Shown piece by piece: positions 8,549 to 17,571 of a DNA stretch of 64,000 nucleotides (position 1 is its first letter; every line of letters starts with the position of its first letter). The notes below the pieces were generated by a model that worked only from the letters and a program-made list of their open reading frames with translations, was not told where the DNA came from and made no database searches. Origin of the DNA: Mycolicibacterium gadium (GTDB taxonomy: Bacteria > Actinomycetota > Actinomycetes > Mycobacteriales > Mycobacteriaceae); assembly GCF_010728925.1 (NCBI RefSeq), contig NZ_AP022608.1, forward strand, positions 3,038,001-3,102,000. Direction: 5' to 3'. A program made the translations under genes and the position numbers.

Positions 8549-8575
8549 TCAGGCGCGACAGTCCCCGTCGCACAT
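8549..8575 (-). CDS. Candidate leader peptide MCDGDCRA upstream of cysteine dioxygenase
   Basis: An 8-codon ORF, ATG TGC GAC GGG GAC TGT CGC GCC TGA, with Cys at positions 2 and 6. It ends 45 bp before the cysteine dioxygenase start. No Shine-Dalgarno precedes the ATG, so it would fit a leaderless transcript. Mycobacteria are known to use cysteine-rich leaderless small ORFs as attenuators of sulfur genes; this one is much poorer in Cys than the described polycysteine type, so the role is inference. No clear -10 element is seen (GGATACCTG just upstream is weak). Confidence 0.4.
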   Translation of the reverse strand: MCDGDCRA

Positions 8576-8774
8576 CAGCAGGTATCCGGTCGTCACAGCG
8601 GCAAGTCTGGCATGTCGAACCGACCAGGACGGCTCCGCTGAATTCCTGTCGCGTCAACACCGCGGTCAACAACCTGGTCAGGCGGCCATGTGCACGGCGG
8701 CGCGCAAGATTCACGGTGAACCGAAGTAGACGGGTGCCGATCGCGGCAACGCGGCCATTGCATAGATTGGCTGT

Positions 8775-9221
8775 ATGCGCAGGCATTTCCGTCGGGCCGC
8801 CCACGCGGTGGCACTCGTGATCGTCGGCACCGCAATAGCCACCGGGTGCTCGACCGGAGATGACAGTGAACCGGCCACCTCGACCCCAGAGACGACGTCT
8901 GCCACGGAACCCTCCGACACCCCCACCGCAGCACCCGGCGACGTCGCGGTCTCCCCCGGCGGTGTCACAACGGCCGTCGGGGCACCTGCGGACTCCACCG
9001 AAGACGAGTACTTCAAGGCGTGTCAGGCGGCGCGCGACTGGATGGGTCGGCAGGGCGGAGACCCCAAGTCCCAACTCGAGCCCTACCTGAAGAGCGTGCA
9101 AAGTGCCGACGCCGCTCCCGGCCCGGGAACGTTCGGCATGCCGTGGTCTGCGCTCCCACCGGAGCGGCAGGCCGCGGTGATCGTGGCTGCCCAGGCCGCC
9201 GCAGACGCCCTGTGCGGATGA
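8775..9221 (+). CDS. lpqV: LpqV-like lipoprotein
   Basis: 148 aa with an Arg-rich N-terminus, a hydrophobic segment and the lipobox IATGC, with C25 as the lipidated cysteine. Next comes a Ser/Thr/Pro/Glu-rich linker to about residue 70 and a small C-terminal domain with two Cys (C83 region and penultimate C147) that could form a disulfide. Exported and membrane-anchored; function unknown. The symbol rests on size, architecture and position between a rhodanese/cysteine dioxygenase pair and two patatins, as I recall for Rv1064c. It lies 15 bp upstream of the patatin gene on the same strand. Confidence 0.8.
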   Translation: MRRHFRRAAHAVALVIVGTAIATGCSTGDDSEPATSTPETTSATEPSDTPTAAPGDVAVSPGGVTTAVGAPADSTEDEYFKACQAARDWMGRQGGDPKSQLEPYLKSVQSADAAPGPGTFGMPWSALPPERQAAVIVAAQAAADALCG

Positions 9222-9236
9222 GCGCAGAATGACCTC

Positions 9237-10187
9237 ATGGCCGGCAAGCGAGTTGCCCTCGCCCTCGGCAGCGGAGGAGCGCGCGGTTACGCCCACATCG
9301 GGGTGATCGACGAGCTGCAAGAACGTGGCTTCGAGATCGTCGGCATCGCGGGGTCGTCGATGGGTGCCCTCGTGGGTGGGCTGCAGGCCGCCGGCAAGCT
9401 CGACGATTTCGCCGAATGGGCCAGGGCGCTCACCCAGCGGGCGATCCTGCGCCTACTCGACCCGAAGATCACCGCCGCCGGGGTCCTGCGCGCCGAGAAG
9501 ATCCTCGACGCGGTCCGCGACATCCTCGGTGAAGTGACGATCGAAGAGCTGCCGATCCCGTACACGGCGGTCAGCACCGATCTGCTGTCGGGAAAGTCGG
9601 TGTGGCTGCAACGCGGGCCCGTCGATGCCGCGATCCGGGCGTCGATCGCCATTCCGGGAGTGATCGTGCCGCACGTGCTCGACGGCCGGCTGCTGGCCGA
9701 CGGCGGCATCCTCGATCCGCTGCCCATGGCGCCGATATCGGCCGTCAACGCCGATCTGACGATCGCGGTGAGCCTGGCCGGCAGCGAGGCGGGCGGCGAC
9801 GAGCCCCAGGGCGACGGGCCAAGGGCGACGACGGAGTGGCTGGGCCGGATGTGGCGGAGCACGACGGCGCTGTTCGACACCGGCCAAGCCGAAGAGGGCG
9901 ATGACAAGCTCGTCGACGCCTCCAAAGAGGTAACCGCCAAAGACATATCGGTTCCCCGGCTCGGCAGCTTCGAGGTGATGAACCGGACGATCGACATCGC
10001 GCAGGCCGCACTGGCGCGCCACACGTTGGCGGCCTATCCCCCCGACGTGTTGATCGAGGTGCCGCGAACCGCATGCCGCAGCCTCGAATTCCACCGTGCC
10101 GCAGAGGTAATCGCCATCGGCCGCGAACTCACCGCCGCGGTGCTTGATGGGCTGGAGAAACCCGAAACCGTTTCCGCCGAAGCCTGA
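9237..10187 (+). CDS. Patatin-like phospholipase (RssA/YchK type)
   Basis: 316 aa. The patatin signature is complete: the oxyanion loop GSGGARG at 11-17, nucleophile S41 in GSSMG, and the catalytic Asp at about 156 in LADGGILDPLPM. The patatin domain covers about 5-200; the rest is a mycobacteria-type extension. Predicted serine acyl hydrolase acting on phospholipid or neutral lipid. No signal peptide. It starts 15 bp after lpqV. Its stop is 1 bp from the stop of the convergent second patatin. Confidence 0.9.
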   Translation: MAGKRVALALGSGGARGYAHIGVIDELQERGFEIVGIAGSSMGALVGGLQAAGKLDDFAEWARALTQRAILRLLDPKITAAGVLRAEKILDAVRDILGEVTIEELPIPYTAVSTDLLSGKSVWLQRGPVDAAIRASIAIPGVIVPHVLDGRLLADGGILDPLPMAPISAVNADLTIAVSLAGSEAGGDEPQGDGPRATTEWLGRMWRSTTALFDTGQAEEGDDKLVDASKEVTAKDISVPRLGSFEVMNRTIDIAQAALARHTLAAYPPDVLIEVPRTACRSLEFHRAAEVIAIGRELTAAVLDGLEKPETVSAEA

Positions 10188-10188
10188 T

Positions 10189-11040
10189 TCAGCGGTCCAG
10201 GAAGGCTGCGACCTCGGCCGCCACCCGCCTGCCCTGCTCACGTCCCGCCTCGGCGGACGGTGCGCGACAGGCCGGATCCAGCGGATTGGGGCCGAAGGCT
10301 GTCAGCGACTCGTCGTCGGCGAACACGGCGAACACCGAGCCGGGAAAGTTGTCGACCTCCTCGACCGCTCCGGTGCCGAACGGTGATGGGGACGTCCGGC
10401 CTTGTGGCAGTAGCGCCACCACGACATCGCAGTCGGCGGCGAGTTCGAGGTTGACGGTGCTGCCGACACCGCCGTCCATGAATCGTCGACCGCCTATCGT
10501 GACCGGCGGCCAGACGCCGGGCACCGCACAGCTGGCGGCCACAGCGTCAACCAGATTCACCCCGGAGTCGCGATCGAGGGTCACCAATTCACCTGTCGCG
10601 GTGTCGATTGCGCTGATACGCAGTACCTGTTCCGGCCACTCGTGCTCGGGTAACCGGTGTTCGATCACCTGACGCCGGACTATCTCCGGCACGGTCTTGG
10701 TAGACAAGGCGACGCCGCCGATCCTCTGCAGCTTCTCCTCTTTGGAGCCGGGTTGTGTCACTGCCGCGAGGAACAGTTCGGTGATCTCCTCGATGCCGAC
10801 GTCAGGGTTGCGCTCGGTCGTCGCTGTCGCCAGTTGCCGTTCGAACAGCGCGTCGAGACCGAGGCCACTGATCAGCTGGGCGGCCACCGTCGACCCCGCG
10901 GACGTGCCGACCAACACGTCGCTGTTGAGCAGGGCCTCGGCCGTCTCCGGCGCTTCGTCGGCGATGCCCCGCAGGATGCCCGTCTCCCACGCGATTCCCG
11001 CCAGACCACCACCTGCCAGCACCAGTGCCCGTTTCGTCAC
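10189..11040 (-). CDS. Patatin-like phospholipase, second copy
   Basis: 283 aa. The oxyanion loop is AGGGLAG (9-15), the nucleophile is S47 in GTSAG, and the catalytic Asp is in RFMDGGVGST. It is only distantly similar to the neighbouring patatin, so the two are old paralogues rather than a recent duplication. The genes converge with 1 bp between their stop codons, so transcriptional interference or a shared bidirectional end is likely. The substrate is unknown. Confidence 0.9.
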   Translation of the reverse strand: MTKRALVLAGGGLAGIAWETGILRGIADEAPETAEALLNSDVLVGTSAGSTVAAQLISGLGLDALFERQLATATTERNPDVGIEEITELFLAAVTQPGSKEEKLQRIGGVALSTKTVPEIVRRQVIEHRLPEHEWPEQVLRISAIDTATGELVTLDRDSGVNLVDAVAASCAVPGVWPPVTIGGRRFMDGGVGSTVNLELAADCDVVVALLPQGRTSPSPFGTGAVEEVDNFPGSVFAVFADDESLTAFGPNPLDPACRAPSAEAGREQGRRVAAEVAAFLDR

Positions 11041-11122
11041 GGGAACTGAGTCTGCCAGGCTGCCGAAAAGATGCGGCGGCTAAGGTCTGCCCAAACCTCT
11101 TTACGCATCCCCTGGGAGTGAC

Positions 11123-12166
11123 ATGGCCGACACGATGAGGGCGCAACGCTTCTACGCGGACACCAAAAAGTTTGCGGTAGAGGCTGTTCCGATACCCGAG
11201 CCCGGACCGGGAGAGGTGTTGGTCAAGGTCGCGTTCTGCGGCATCTGCCATTCCGACCTCAGCCTGATCAACGGCACGTTCCCGGCCATGCGCCCGGTGG
11301 TCACCCAAGGCCACGAGGCGGCGGGAACGATCGCCAAGATGGGCCCGGACGTCACCGGTTGGGCCGAAGGCGACCGGGTGGTCGTGGCCGCGGGCAAGCC
11401 GTGCACCCAATGCGCGAACTGCCGCCGCGGCGACGTCACGAACTGTCTGGCCATCCAGCTGATGGCGTTCGCCTACGACGGGGCGTGGGCTGAGTACACC
11501 GTCGCGCAGGCCGCCGGCCTGACCCGGGTGCCCGACAACGTCCCGCTGGAGCAGGCCGCGATCCTGGCCGACGCGGTGTCGACGCCGTTCGGCGCCGTCG
11601 TGCGCACCGGCAAGGTCGGCATCGGCGAATCGGTCGGCGTATGGGGTGTCGGCGGGGTAGGAACCCACATTGTGCAGCTGGCAAGGCTGGTCGGTGCCGC
11701 CCCGGTGATCGCCGTCGACGTCAAGGCAGCGGTGCTCGAGCGCGCCGTCGAACTCGGTGCGGACCATGCGTTCGACGCCCGCGACGAACGACTCTCGGAG
11801 AAGATCGGCGAGCTCACCGGCGGGCGCAAGCTCGACGTCGCGTTCGACGCGGTGGGCCTCACGTCGACGTTCGAGCAGGCGCTCGACAACCTGACGGTCG
11901 GCGGCCGTCTCGTCGCGGTCGGAATGAGCGCCGAGCCCGCGTGCGTCGGTCCCACCAGCATGTTCGCACTCACGCAAAAGCAAGTCCTGGGCCACCTGGG
12001 CTACCAGAACGTCGACATCGAAACGCTCGCCACGCTGGTTTCCCGTGGCCGCCTGGACATCTCGCGTTCGATCAGCGAGGTGGTCTCCCTCGAGGACATC
12101 GCGATCGGCATCGAAAGGCTGGATCGCCAGGAAGGCAACCCGATCCGAATTCTGGTTCAGCCGTGA
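11123..12166 (+). CDS. Zinc-dependent alcohol dehydrogenase (MDR family)
   Basis: 347 aa. Catalytic zinc ligands C42 (GICHSD) and H64-E65 (GHEAAG) are present. Structural zinc is bound by C94, C97, C100 and C108. The Rossmann motif is VGVWGVGGVGTHIVQLA. NAD(P)-dependent oxidation of an alcohol or reduction of an aldehyde. The gene overlaps the following SDR by GTGA, so both products are made together and may act in sequence on one substrate. The substrate cannot be told from sequence. Confidence 0.9.
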   Translation: MADTMRAQRFYADTKKFAVEAVPIPEPGPGEVLVKVAFCGICHSDLSLINGTFPAMRPVVTQGHEAAGTIAKMGPDVTGWAEGDRVVVAAGKPCTQCANCRRGDVTNCLAIQLMAFAYDGAWAEYTVAQAAGLTRVPDNVPLEQAAILADAVSTPFGAVVRTGKVGIGESVGVWGVGGVGTHIVQLARLVGAAPVIAVDVKAAVLERAVELGADHAFDARDERLSEKIGELTGGRKLDVAFDAVGLTSTFEQALDNLTVGGRLVAVGMSAEPACVGPTSMFALTQKQVLGHLGYQNVDIETLATLVSRGRLDISRSISEVVSLEDIAIGIERLDRQEGNPIRILVQP

Positions 12167-12909
12167 CAGGTGACCTGCGTGGCCGGGTCGCGCTGCTGAC
12201 CGGCGCGTCGGGCGGTATCGGCAAGGCGATCGCGCGACGGCTCGCCGACGAGGGCGCTGACCTGTGCCTGTCCTACGGCAGACACGCCGACGATGCCGAA
12301 GAGGCCGCGGCCTACGCGCGAGACCAGGGGCGGCGGGTCGCCGTCGCTGCCGCCGATCTCTCCGATCCCGAGGCGCCGGCCGCTCTCGTCGCGCATGCGG
12401 TCCACGAACTCGGCCCGGTCGACCTGCTCGTCCCCAATGCGGGCACGGCCGACATCAAGGGGTGGCAGAAGACCGACCTGGCGTCGTGGAACGCGACGAT
12501 TGCGGTCAACCTGACCGCGCCGTGGTTGTTGGCGCAACAGGTTCTGCCCGCGATGATCGAGCGGAGGTACGGCCGCATCCTGTTCATCTCGTCGGTCGCC
12601 GCCCTCACCGGCGGCGTGGTCGGAGCCCACTACGCGGCCAGCAAGGCGGGACTGCACGGCCTCATGCACCACCTCGCACCGCGCGTCGCGGCCGACGGAG
12701 TGACGGTCAACAGCCTGGCCCCCGCGTTGGTGGGTGAGACGAAGATGTTTCCGGCAGACCTCGAGACCGGCACTCCCCCGATCCCGATCCCCGTCGGCCG
12801 CATCGGCCGGCCCGACGAGGTGGCCGACATGGCAATCGCCATGCTGCGCAACGGTTATCTGACCAACAAGGTCGTCACGCTCGACGGCGGTATCCTGCCG
12901 CGCGACTAA
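12163..12909 (+). CDS. Short-chain dehydrogenase/reductase (FabG-like)
   Basis: 248 aa from the GTG at 12163 that overlaps the ADH stop. The cofactor motif is TGASGGIG, then the NAG motif (PNAGTAD), catalytic Ser in FISSVA, YAASK with catalytic Tyr and Lys, and the C-terminal GRIGRPDEVA block. It is a classical SDR oxidoreductase. Its longer in-frame upstream frame only shadows the ADH gene. The stop overlaps the convergent gene by 4 bp. Confidence 0.9.
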   Translation: MTGDLRGRVALLTGASGGIGKAIARRLADEGADLCLSYGRHADDAEEAAAYARDQGRRVAVAAADLSDPEAPAALVAHAVHELGPVDLLVPNAGTADIKGWQKTDLASWNATIAVNLTAPWLLAQQVLPAMIERRYGRILFISSVAALTGGVVGAHYAASKAGLHGLMHHLAPRVAADGVTVNSLAPALVGETKMFPADLETGTPPIPIPVGRIGRPDEVADMAIAMLRNGYLTNKVVTLDGGILPRD

Positions 12910-13955
12910 CTCAGCCGGGGCGCCGCCTTGCCGCTGATGAGTGGCAGATCGAGATAGGTGGCGATGCCCGGTTCGGCGGCACACACCGCGGGCACCGAGT
13001 TCACGCAGTGCGCGGCGGTGCCGACGATCCCGTACTCCGGACCCTCGCCGCCCACCGCCGACTGGAACCCCTTCACCGAGATCGAGATGTCGGGATTACC
13101 ACGAACCTCCATCTCGTACCGCTGTCCTTCGGGGCCGAATGTCCATGGGGGATCGAGCTTTTCCTCGCCCATGAGCCAGTTCACGGTGACGCGCACGACG
13201 ACCTCGTCGCCGACCAGCGCCTCCCAGTGGAACTTTCGGCCGGCGACCTCTCCGGGCTCGATCACGCCGATCGGCGACTCGATGGGTGCTGTGGCGACGG
13301 CGATCTCCTGCGTAGAACGCACCTTCGGGTCCGCGTTGAAGCCCGCCTTGTCGACGATCATCCGCACCGCCTGGATGAAGCCGCCGTCGAGCAGCTTCTG
13401 CATGGGTCCGCTCAGGGCCTTGTCGGGCACCTCTCCGAACCCCATCACGTGGCGGACGACGTCGGGTGCCTCGTAGGTGCGCAAGTCGGAATACTCCTCG
13501 GCGCGAACGAAAGTCACGCCCGTGGAGAACGCCGAGAACAGCAGCGGGAACTTCTCGCTGATGCCGCCGGGCGCCATGCCGGTGCCGTGCAGCGTCGAGT
13601 TGCCCTCGATCGCGGCCTCGCGCAGGGCCGCCGACTGCCGCTCGCTCGGATACACCCAGCCGACCGGAGTGACCACGTTCTTCCCTGACCGCAGCAGGGC
13701 GGCGACCTCATCGGGATTGGGCAGCAGCGGCGAATAGATGACGGCGTCGGCGTCGAGCGCCAGGATCTCGTCGACGTTGTCGGTCGCGGTGACGCCCAGA
13801 GGCTCTTGCCCGATGAGTTCGCCGACGTCCTTGCCTGCTTTGGCGGCCGAGTGCACCCAGCAGCCGGCGAGCTCGAGCTCGGGATGCTCCAGCACGCCCT
13901 TGATGGCGGCGACTCCGACGCCGCCCGTCGCCCACTGCACGACCTTCAGCGCCAT
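12906..13955 (-). CDS. DapB-fold NAD(P)-dependent oxidoreductase
   Basis: 349 aa. The N-terminus KVVQWATGGVG is a Rossmann nucleotide-binding motif; the rest matches the mycobacterial dihydrodipicolinate-reductase-like family related to 2,4-diaminopentanoate dehydrogenase, and includes NVVTPVGWVYP and GTGMAPGG. It is not a true DapB, which is shorter. A perfect KstR-type operator sits 16 bp upstream of the start, suggesting control with the cholesterol regulon and perhaps a role in steroid or side-chain breakdown. The substrate is unknown. Position matches remembered Rv1059. Confidence 0.8.
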   Translation of the reverse strand: MALKVVQWATGGVGVAAIKGVLEHPELELAGCWVHSAAKAGKDVGELIGQEPLGVTATDNVDEILALDADAVIYSPLLPNPDEVAALLRSGKNVVTPVGWVYPSERQSAALREAAIEGNSTLHGTGMAPGGISEKFPLLFSAFSTGVTFVRAEEYSDLRTYEAPDVVRHVMGFGEVPDKALSGPMQKLLDGGFIQAVRMIVDKAGFNADPKVRSTQEIAVATAPIESPIGVIEPGEVAGRKFHWEALVGDEVVVRVTVNWLMGEEKLDPPWTFGPEGQRYEMEVRGNPDISISVKGFQSAVGGEGPEYGIVGTAAHCVNSVPAVCAAEPGIATYLDLPLISGKAAPRLS

Positions 13956-13971
13956 ACCGCCTCCTGGTAAC

Positions 13972-13985
13972 TAGAACACGTTCTA
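13972..13985. promoter_or_regulatory. KstR-type operator
   Basis: TAGAACACGTTCTA is a perfect inverted repeat around AC and fits the 14-bp KstR consensus TNNAACNNGTTNNA. It lies 16 bp upstream of the minus-strand oxidoreductase start, where a repressor would block its promoter. Matching the consensus is seen; binding is inferred. Confidence 0.7.
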
Positions 13986-14109
13986 CTTAGGTCTACACGA
14001 CGGAGACATCGTGCGCGGCGATCTGCTCGAGGAAGGGCGCGAGCGGTGCCGGGCCCCCGATTTCGCGTCATGAGTGCGTGTCGCGCCGGTTCGCGATAGA
14101 ACTTCGGTA

Positions 14110-15249
14110 ATGGGTGCGATCAAGATCGGCTTTGGCGTGCTGGGGCCACTCCAGATGACGGTCAACGCTGCGCCGGTGACGCTGGGCACGCCGAAGCTGC
14201 GTGCCGTGCTCGCGTTGCTCGTCATGAATCGAAACCGCCCGGTGTCCACCGATTCCCTGATCACCGCCGCGTGGGAAGAGGGGCCGCCAGCGGAGGCCAG
14301 GGCCAGCCTGCACTCCTACATCTCGAATTTGCGCAAGCTCGTCAGCACCGCGGGGGCGGACCCGAAGCAGGTGTTGGTCAACGCGCCGCCGGGCTACCGG
14401 TTGAACGCCGCCGACGCGGACTGCGACATCGGCCGATTCGTGGTCGAGAAGGCGGCCGGGGTGCACGCCGCGGCCGCCGGCCGTTTCGAGGAGGCCAGCA
14501 GGCACCTGACCGATGCCCTGGCCGAATGGCGCGGACCCGTCCTCGACGACCTGCGCACCTTCCAGTTCGTCGACGTGTTCGCGACCGCGCTGACCGAGGA
14601 CAAGGTCGAGGCGCACACCGCGCGGGCTGGAGCCGAAATCGCTTGCGGGCGTGCCTATACCGTCATCTCCGAGCTGGAGAGCCTCACGGTCGAGTATCCG
14701 TACCGCGAACCGCTGTGGGCGCAGCTGATCACCGCCTTCTACGCGGCCGAACGCCAGTCCGAGGCGCTGGACGCCTACCAGCGGCTGAAAACCACCCTGG
14801 CCGAAGACCTGGGTATCGACCCAGGGCCGACGGTGCGTGCGCTGCACGAGAAGATCCTCCGTCAGGAGCCGCTGGACGTGAAGCAGGCCGCGAAGACGAC
14901 GGCCGTACACCAGGTCAACGACATCGACATGCGGACGGCGGTCAACGCGACAGCGGCGCTGGCGACCCTGCGTTCGGCGACCGGGCGCGCGTATCGCCTG
15001 ACGGCGACGGCGACCAGGATCGGGCGGCTATCGGACAACGACATCGTGCTCGACGACAACAATGTCAGCCGCCACCACGCGGTGATCATCGACACAGGAA
15101 CCAGCTTCGTGATCACCGATATGCGCTCGGCCAACGGTATCGACGTGCGGGGAGAGCGAATCCGGGGCACCGCGACCCTGGGCGACGGCGACACGATCCG
15201 CATCTGCGATCACGAGTTCACGTTCGAGATCGACCCGCGCTCGGGCTAG
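14110..15249 (+). CDS. embR: EmbR-type transcription regulator (OmpR-like wHTH, BTAD, FHA)
   Basis: 379 aa from ATG at 14110; an in-frame ATG at 14074 would add 12 residues without homology. Domains in order: winged helix of SARP type (about 1-95, with KLRAVLALLVMNRNRPVS), bacterial transcriptional activator domain (about 100-255, ending DLGIDPGPTVRALHEKIL), and an FHA domain (about 280-375) with the phosphothreonine-binding motifs GR, SRHHA and N-G (RSANGI). EmbR binds DNA after phosphorylation by PknH, with its FHA domain docking on the kinase. Here pknH follows 50 bp downstream on the same strand, the expected partner. In M. tuberculosis the target is the emb arabinosyltransferase operon. 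Confidence 0.88.
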   Translation: MGAIKIGFGVLGPLQMTVNAAPVTLGTPKLRAVLALLVMNRNRPVSTDSLITAAWEEGPPAEARASLHSYISNLRKLVSTAGADPKQVLVNAPPGYRLNAADADCDIGRFVVEKAAGVHAAAAGRFEEASRHLTDALAEWRGPVLDDLRTFQFVDVFATALTEDKVEAHTARAGAEIACGRAYTVISELESLTVEYPYREPLWAQLITAFYAAERQSEALDAYQRLKTTLAEDLGIDPGPTVRALHEKILRQEPLDVKQAAKTTAVHQVNDIDMRTAVNATAALATLRSATGRAYRLTATATRIGRLSDNDIVLDDNNVSRHHAVIIDTGTSFVITDMRSANGIDVRGERIRGTATLGDGDTIRICDHEFTFEIDPRSG

Positions 15250-15299
15250 CGAGGAATTAGGGTGTCTTTGCTGCCAATTGATTTCTGAGGAGAAGACCG

Positions 15300-17045
15300 A
15301 TGAGCGATTCCGAGCAGGGGTCACGCGTTGGTTCCCAGATCGGCCCGTACAAATTGCGCCGACTGCTGGGCAAGGGCGGCATGGGGGAGGTCTACGAGGC
15401 CGAGGACACGGTCAAGGACCGCATCGTCGCGCTGAAGCTGTTGCCGGAATCGGCGTCGACCGACCCGGTGTTCCGCAAGCGGCTGCAGCGGGAGGCGCAC
15501 GCCGCGGGCCGGCTGCAGGAGCCGCATGTCGTGCCTATCCACGATTACGGTGAGGTCGACGGCTTCCTGTTCGTCGACATGCGCATGATCGACGGCACCG
15601 ACCTGCGCAAGGTGTTGAAGGGGTACGGACCCATGACACCGGCCCGGTCAGTGGCGATCGTGAAGCAGATCGCCTCGGCGCTCGACGCCGCCCACGAAGC
15701 GGGAATCACCCACCGCGACGTGAAACCCGAGAACATCATCCTCAACCGGGAGGACTTCGCCTATCTGGTCGATTTCGGCATCGCCAACGCCGTCACCGAC
15801 GAAAAGTTGACGCAGTTGGGCACTGCCGTCGGGACCTACGCGTACATGGCGCCGGAGCGCTTCACCAACGACGACGTCACCTACCGCGCCGACGTGTACG
15901 CGCTCGCGTGTGTGCTGCACGAATGCCTTACGGGGGCGCAGCCGTACTCCGGTGACAGCGTCGGCACGATCATCACCGCGCACCTGATGAACCCGACACC
16001 GCGCCCGAGCGTGCAGCGACCGGGCATTCCACCGAAGTTCGACGAGGTGATCGGCCGCGGGATGGCGAAGAAACCCGAAGATCGCTACGCCAGCGCGGGC
16101 GATCTCGCGACGGCGGCGACCGACGCGCTCACTCATCGGGAACAGGATCAGGCCGCGACGATTCTGCAGCGCAGTGAGGCGGCCACCCGGCCGGTGCCTC
16201 CGCCGCCACCGCCGTCGCAACCGCGGATGTACTCGTCGCAACCGCCGCAACCACCGCCACCCCCCTACGCGACGCAGGGCCCGCCGCCGCCGAGCGGCCC
16301 ACAACCTGCGGCATTCCATGCCGGTCCCCCGCCGACGGGCGGCCCGCCGAGCGGCCCGATGTGGTCGACGTCGCCGCCACCACCACCGTCCGGTCCGCTT
16401 CAGCAGACGCCCGGGCAGCCGCCGTCGGGCGGCTCAAAGATTCCGTGGATTCCGATTGCGGCCGCAGGCGCGGTGTTGGTGCTGATCCTCGGGGCAGTGG
16501 GCATCTACTTGGGCACTCGAGAAGACGACAAGCCGATCGCCACAGACGACACGACGACGACCACGGCCGAAACCTCCGAGCGGACCAGGACGTCGCGGAC
16601 ACCGACGCCGACGCAGGATCCCGACTCCTTCGAATCGAAGCTCATGGCGGTCTTGCCGCGGGGCTACGACGCGGGCGTGTGCGAGGCGGTGAGCCCGCCT
16701 GCGACGGGCGCGCTGGCGACGGTGGACTGCGGAAAGGCCTCCCCGCAGGGTGGCCCCGAAAACGCCCGATATTCGCTGTTCGCCGACCAGGCGGCCCTCG
16801 ACCGGGCTTTCGACGGTTCGGTGGCGGCGAACTCGGAACTGATGCCGTGCCCGAACGCCAATGCCGATTCGCCGACGACGTGGCATTTCACCGAAACGCC
16901 CGACAAGGTCGAGGGCCGGATCGCCTGCGGCATCTTCAACGGAAACCAGGACATCACCTGGACCTTCAACTCGAACATGCTCATCGGTGATGTGCAGGGC
17001 TCGGACATGAATGCGCTGCACGACTGGTGGCTGAAGTTCGCCTGA
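15300..17045 (+). CDS. pknH: Serine/threonine protein kinase PknH
   Basis: 581 aa. Kinase domain about 17-280: glycine loop GKGGMGEVY, ATP lysine K46, catalytic H138-R139-D140, D158-F159-G160, APE motif, and activation-loop threonines T171 and T175. Then a Pro/Gly/Gln-rich juxtamembrane linker (about 295-378), one transmembrane helix (IPIAAAGAVLVLILGAVGIY) and an extracytoplasmic PknH sensor domain of about 140 residues with four cysteines suited to two disulfides. It phosphorylates EmbR and other targets. The start ATG has an AGGAG 10 nt upstream. The position directly after embR supports the assignment. Confidence 0.92.
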   Translation: MSDSEQGSRVGSQIGPYKLRRLLGKGGMGEVYEAEDTVKDRIVALKLLPESASTDPVFRKRLQREAHAAGRLQEPHVVPIHDYGEVDGFLFVDMRMIDGTDLRKVLKGYGPMTPARSVAIVKQIASALDAAHEAGITHRDVKPENIILNREDFAYLVDFGIANAVTDEKLTQLGTAVGTYAYMAPERFTNDDVTYRADVYALACVLHECLTGAQPYSGDSVGTIITAHLMNPTPRPSVQRPGIPPKFDEVIGRGMAKKPEDRYASAGDLATAATDALTHREQDQAATILQRSEAATRPVPPPPPPSQPRMYSSQPPQPPPPPYATQGPPPPSGPQPAAFHAGPPPTGGPPSGPMWSTSPPPPPSGPLQQTPGQPPSGGSKIPWIPIAAAGAVLVLILGAVGIYLGTREDDKPIATDDTTTTTAETSERTRTSRTPTPTQDPDSFESKLMAVLPRGYDAGVCEAVSPPATGALATVDCGKASPQGGPENARYSLFADQAALDRAFDGSVAANSELMPCPNANADSPTTWHFTETPDKVEGRIACGIFNGNQDITWTFNSNMLIGDVQGSDMNALHDWWLKFA

Positions 17046-17165
17046 CCCGCTGATTCGCGAGGGATTCTTCGCGCTCCAAGAATCTGGCAAGAATCCGTCA
17101 AGGCGGCTGTCCGACTCTGATGTCGACCCGGAAACAACCGGAACGAATCGACATCAGGAGTCCCC

Positions 17166-17507
17166 ATGTTCAGTCGCAACGGAGTCACCAAGTTCGCAGG
17201 CACCGCGATCGTCGCGGGTGCGTTGGGGCTGGCCGCATTCGCCTCCGCGGGCACCGCCGCCGCGTTGAGTTCGGCCGACGACAACTTCCTGGCGGATATC
17301 ACCGCCGAGGGCATCGCGTACGACACCCCGCGGGGCGCGATCGCCGCCGGACACGAGGTCTGCGTCGCGTTCGACGACGGCGCCGACCCGGTCGACCTCG
17401 GCATGGAGATCATGGGCGCAACTGACCTGACCACCGATCAGGTCGCGACCTTCGTCGTCTCCGCCGTCGACAACTACTGCCCCGAGTACGGCGGCCTCTT
17501 CGCCTAG
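17166..17507 (+). CDS. DUF732 secreted protein
   Basis: 113 aa with a classical signal peptide cleaved at about ALS after residues 33-35, leaving a small helical domain with two cysteines (in [11 protein letters not shown] and DNYCPEYGG) expected to be disulfide linked. This is the DUF732 family of mycobacterial secreted proteins, function unknown. ATCAGGAGTCCCC gives a good ribosome binding site before the ATG. Such genes also sit near embR/pknH in other mycobacteria, by recollection. Confidence 0.88.
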   Translation: MFSRNGVTKFAGTAIVAGALGLAAFASAGTAAALSSADDNFLADITAEGIAYDTPRGAIAAGHEVCVAFDDGADPVDLGMEIMGATDLTTDQVATFVVSAVDNYCPEYGGLFA

Positions 17508-17571
17508 AAGTGCCACGCGTCTTCCGATAGGCGGGCTAGACAGTTTCCCCGGCGTATGTTTCTGTCGTCGC

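Noticed and set aside
14074..14109. Upstream ATG for embR
   Set aside because: Twelve extra residues without similarity to the winged-helix start; 14110 fits the family start.
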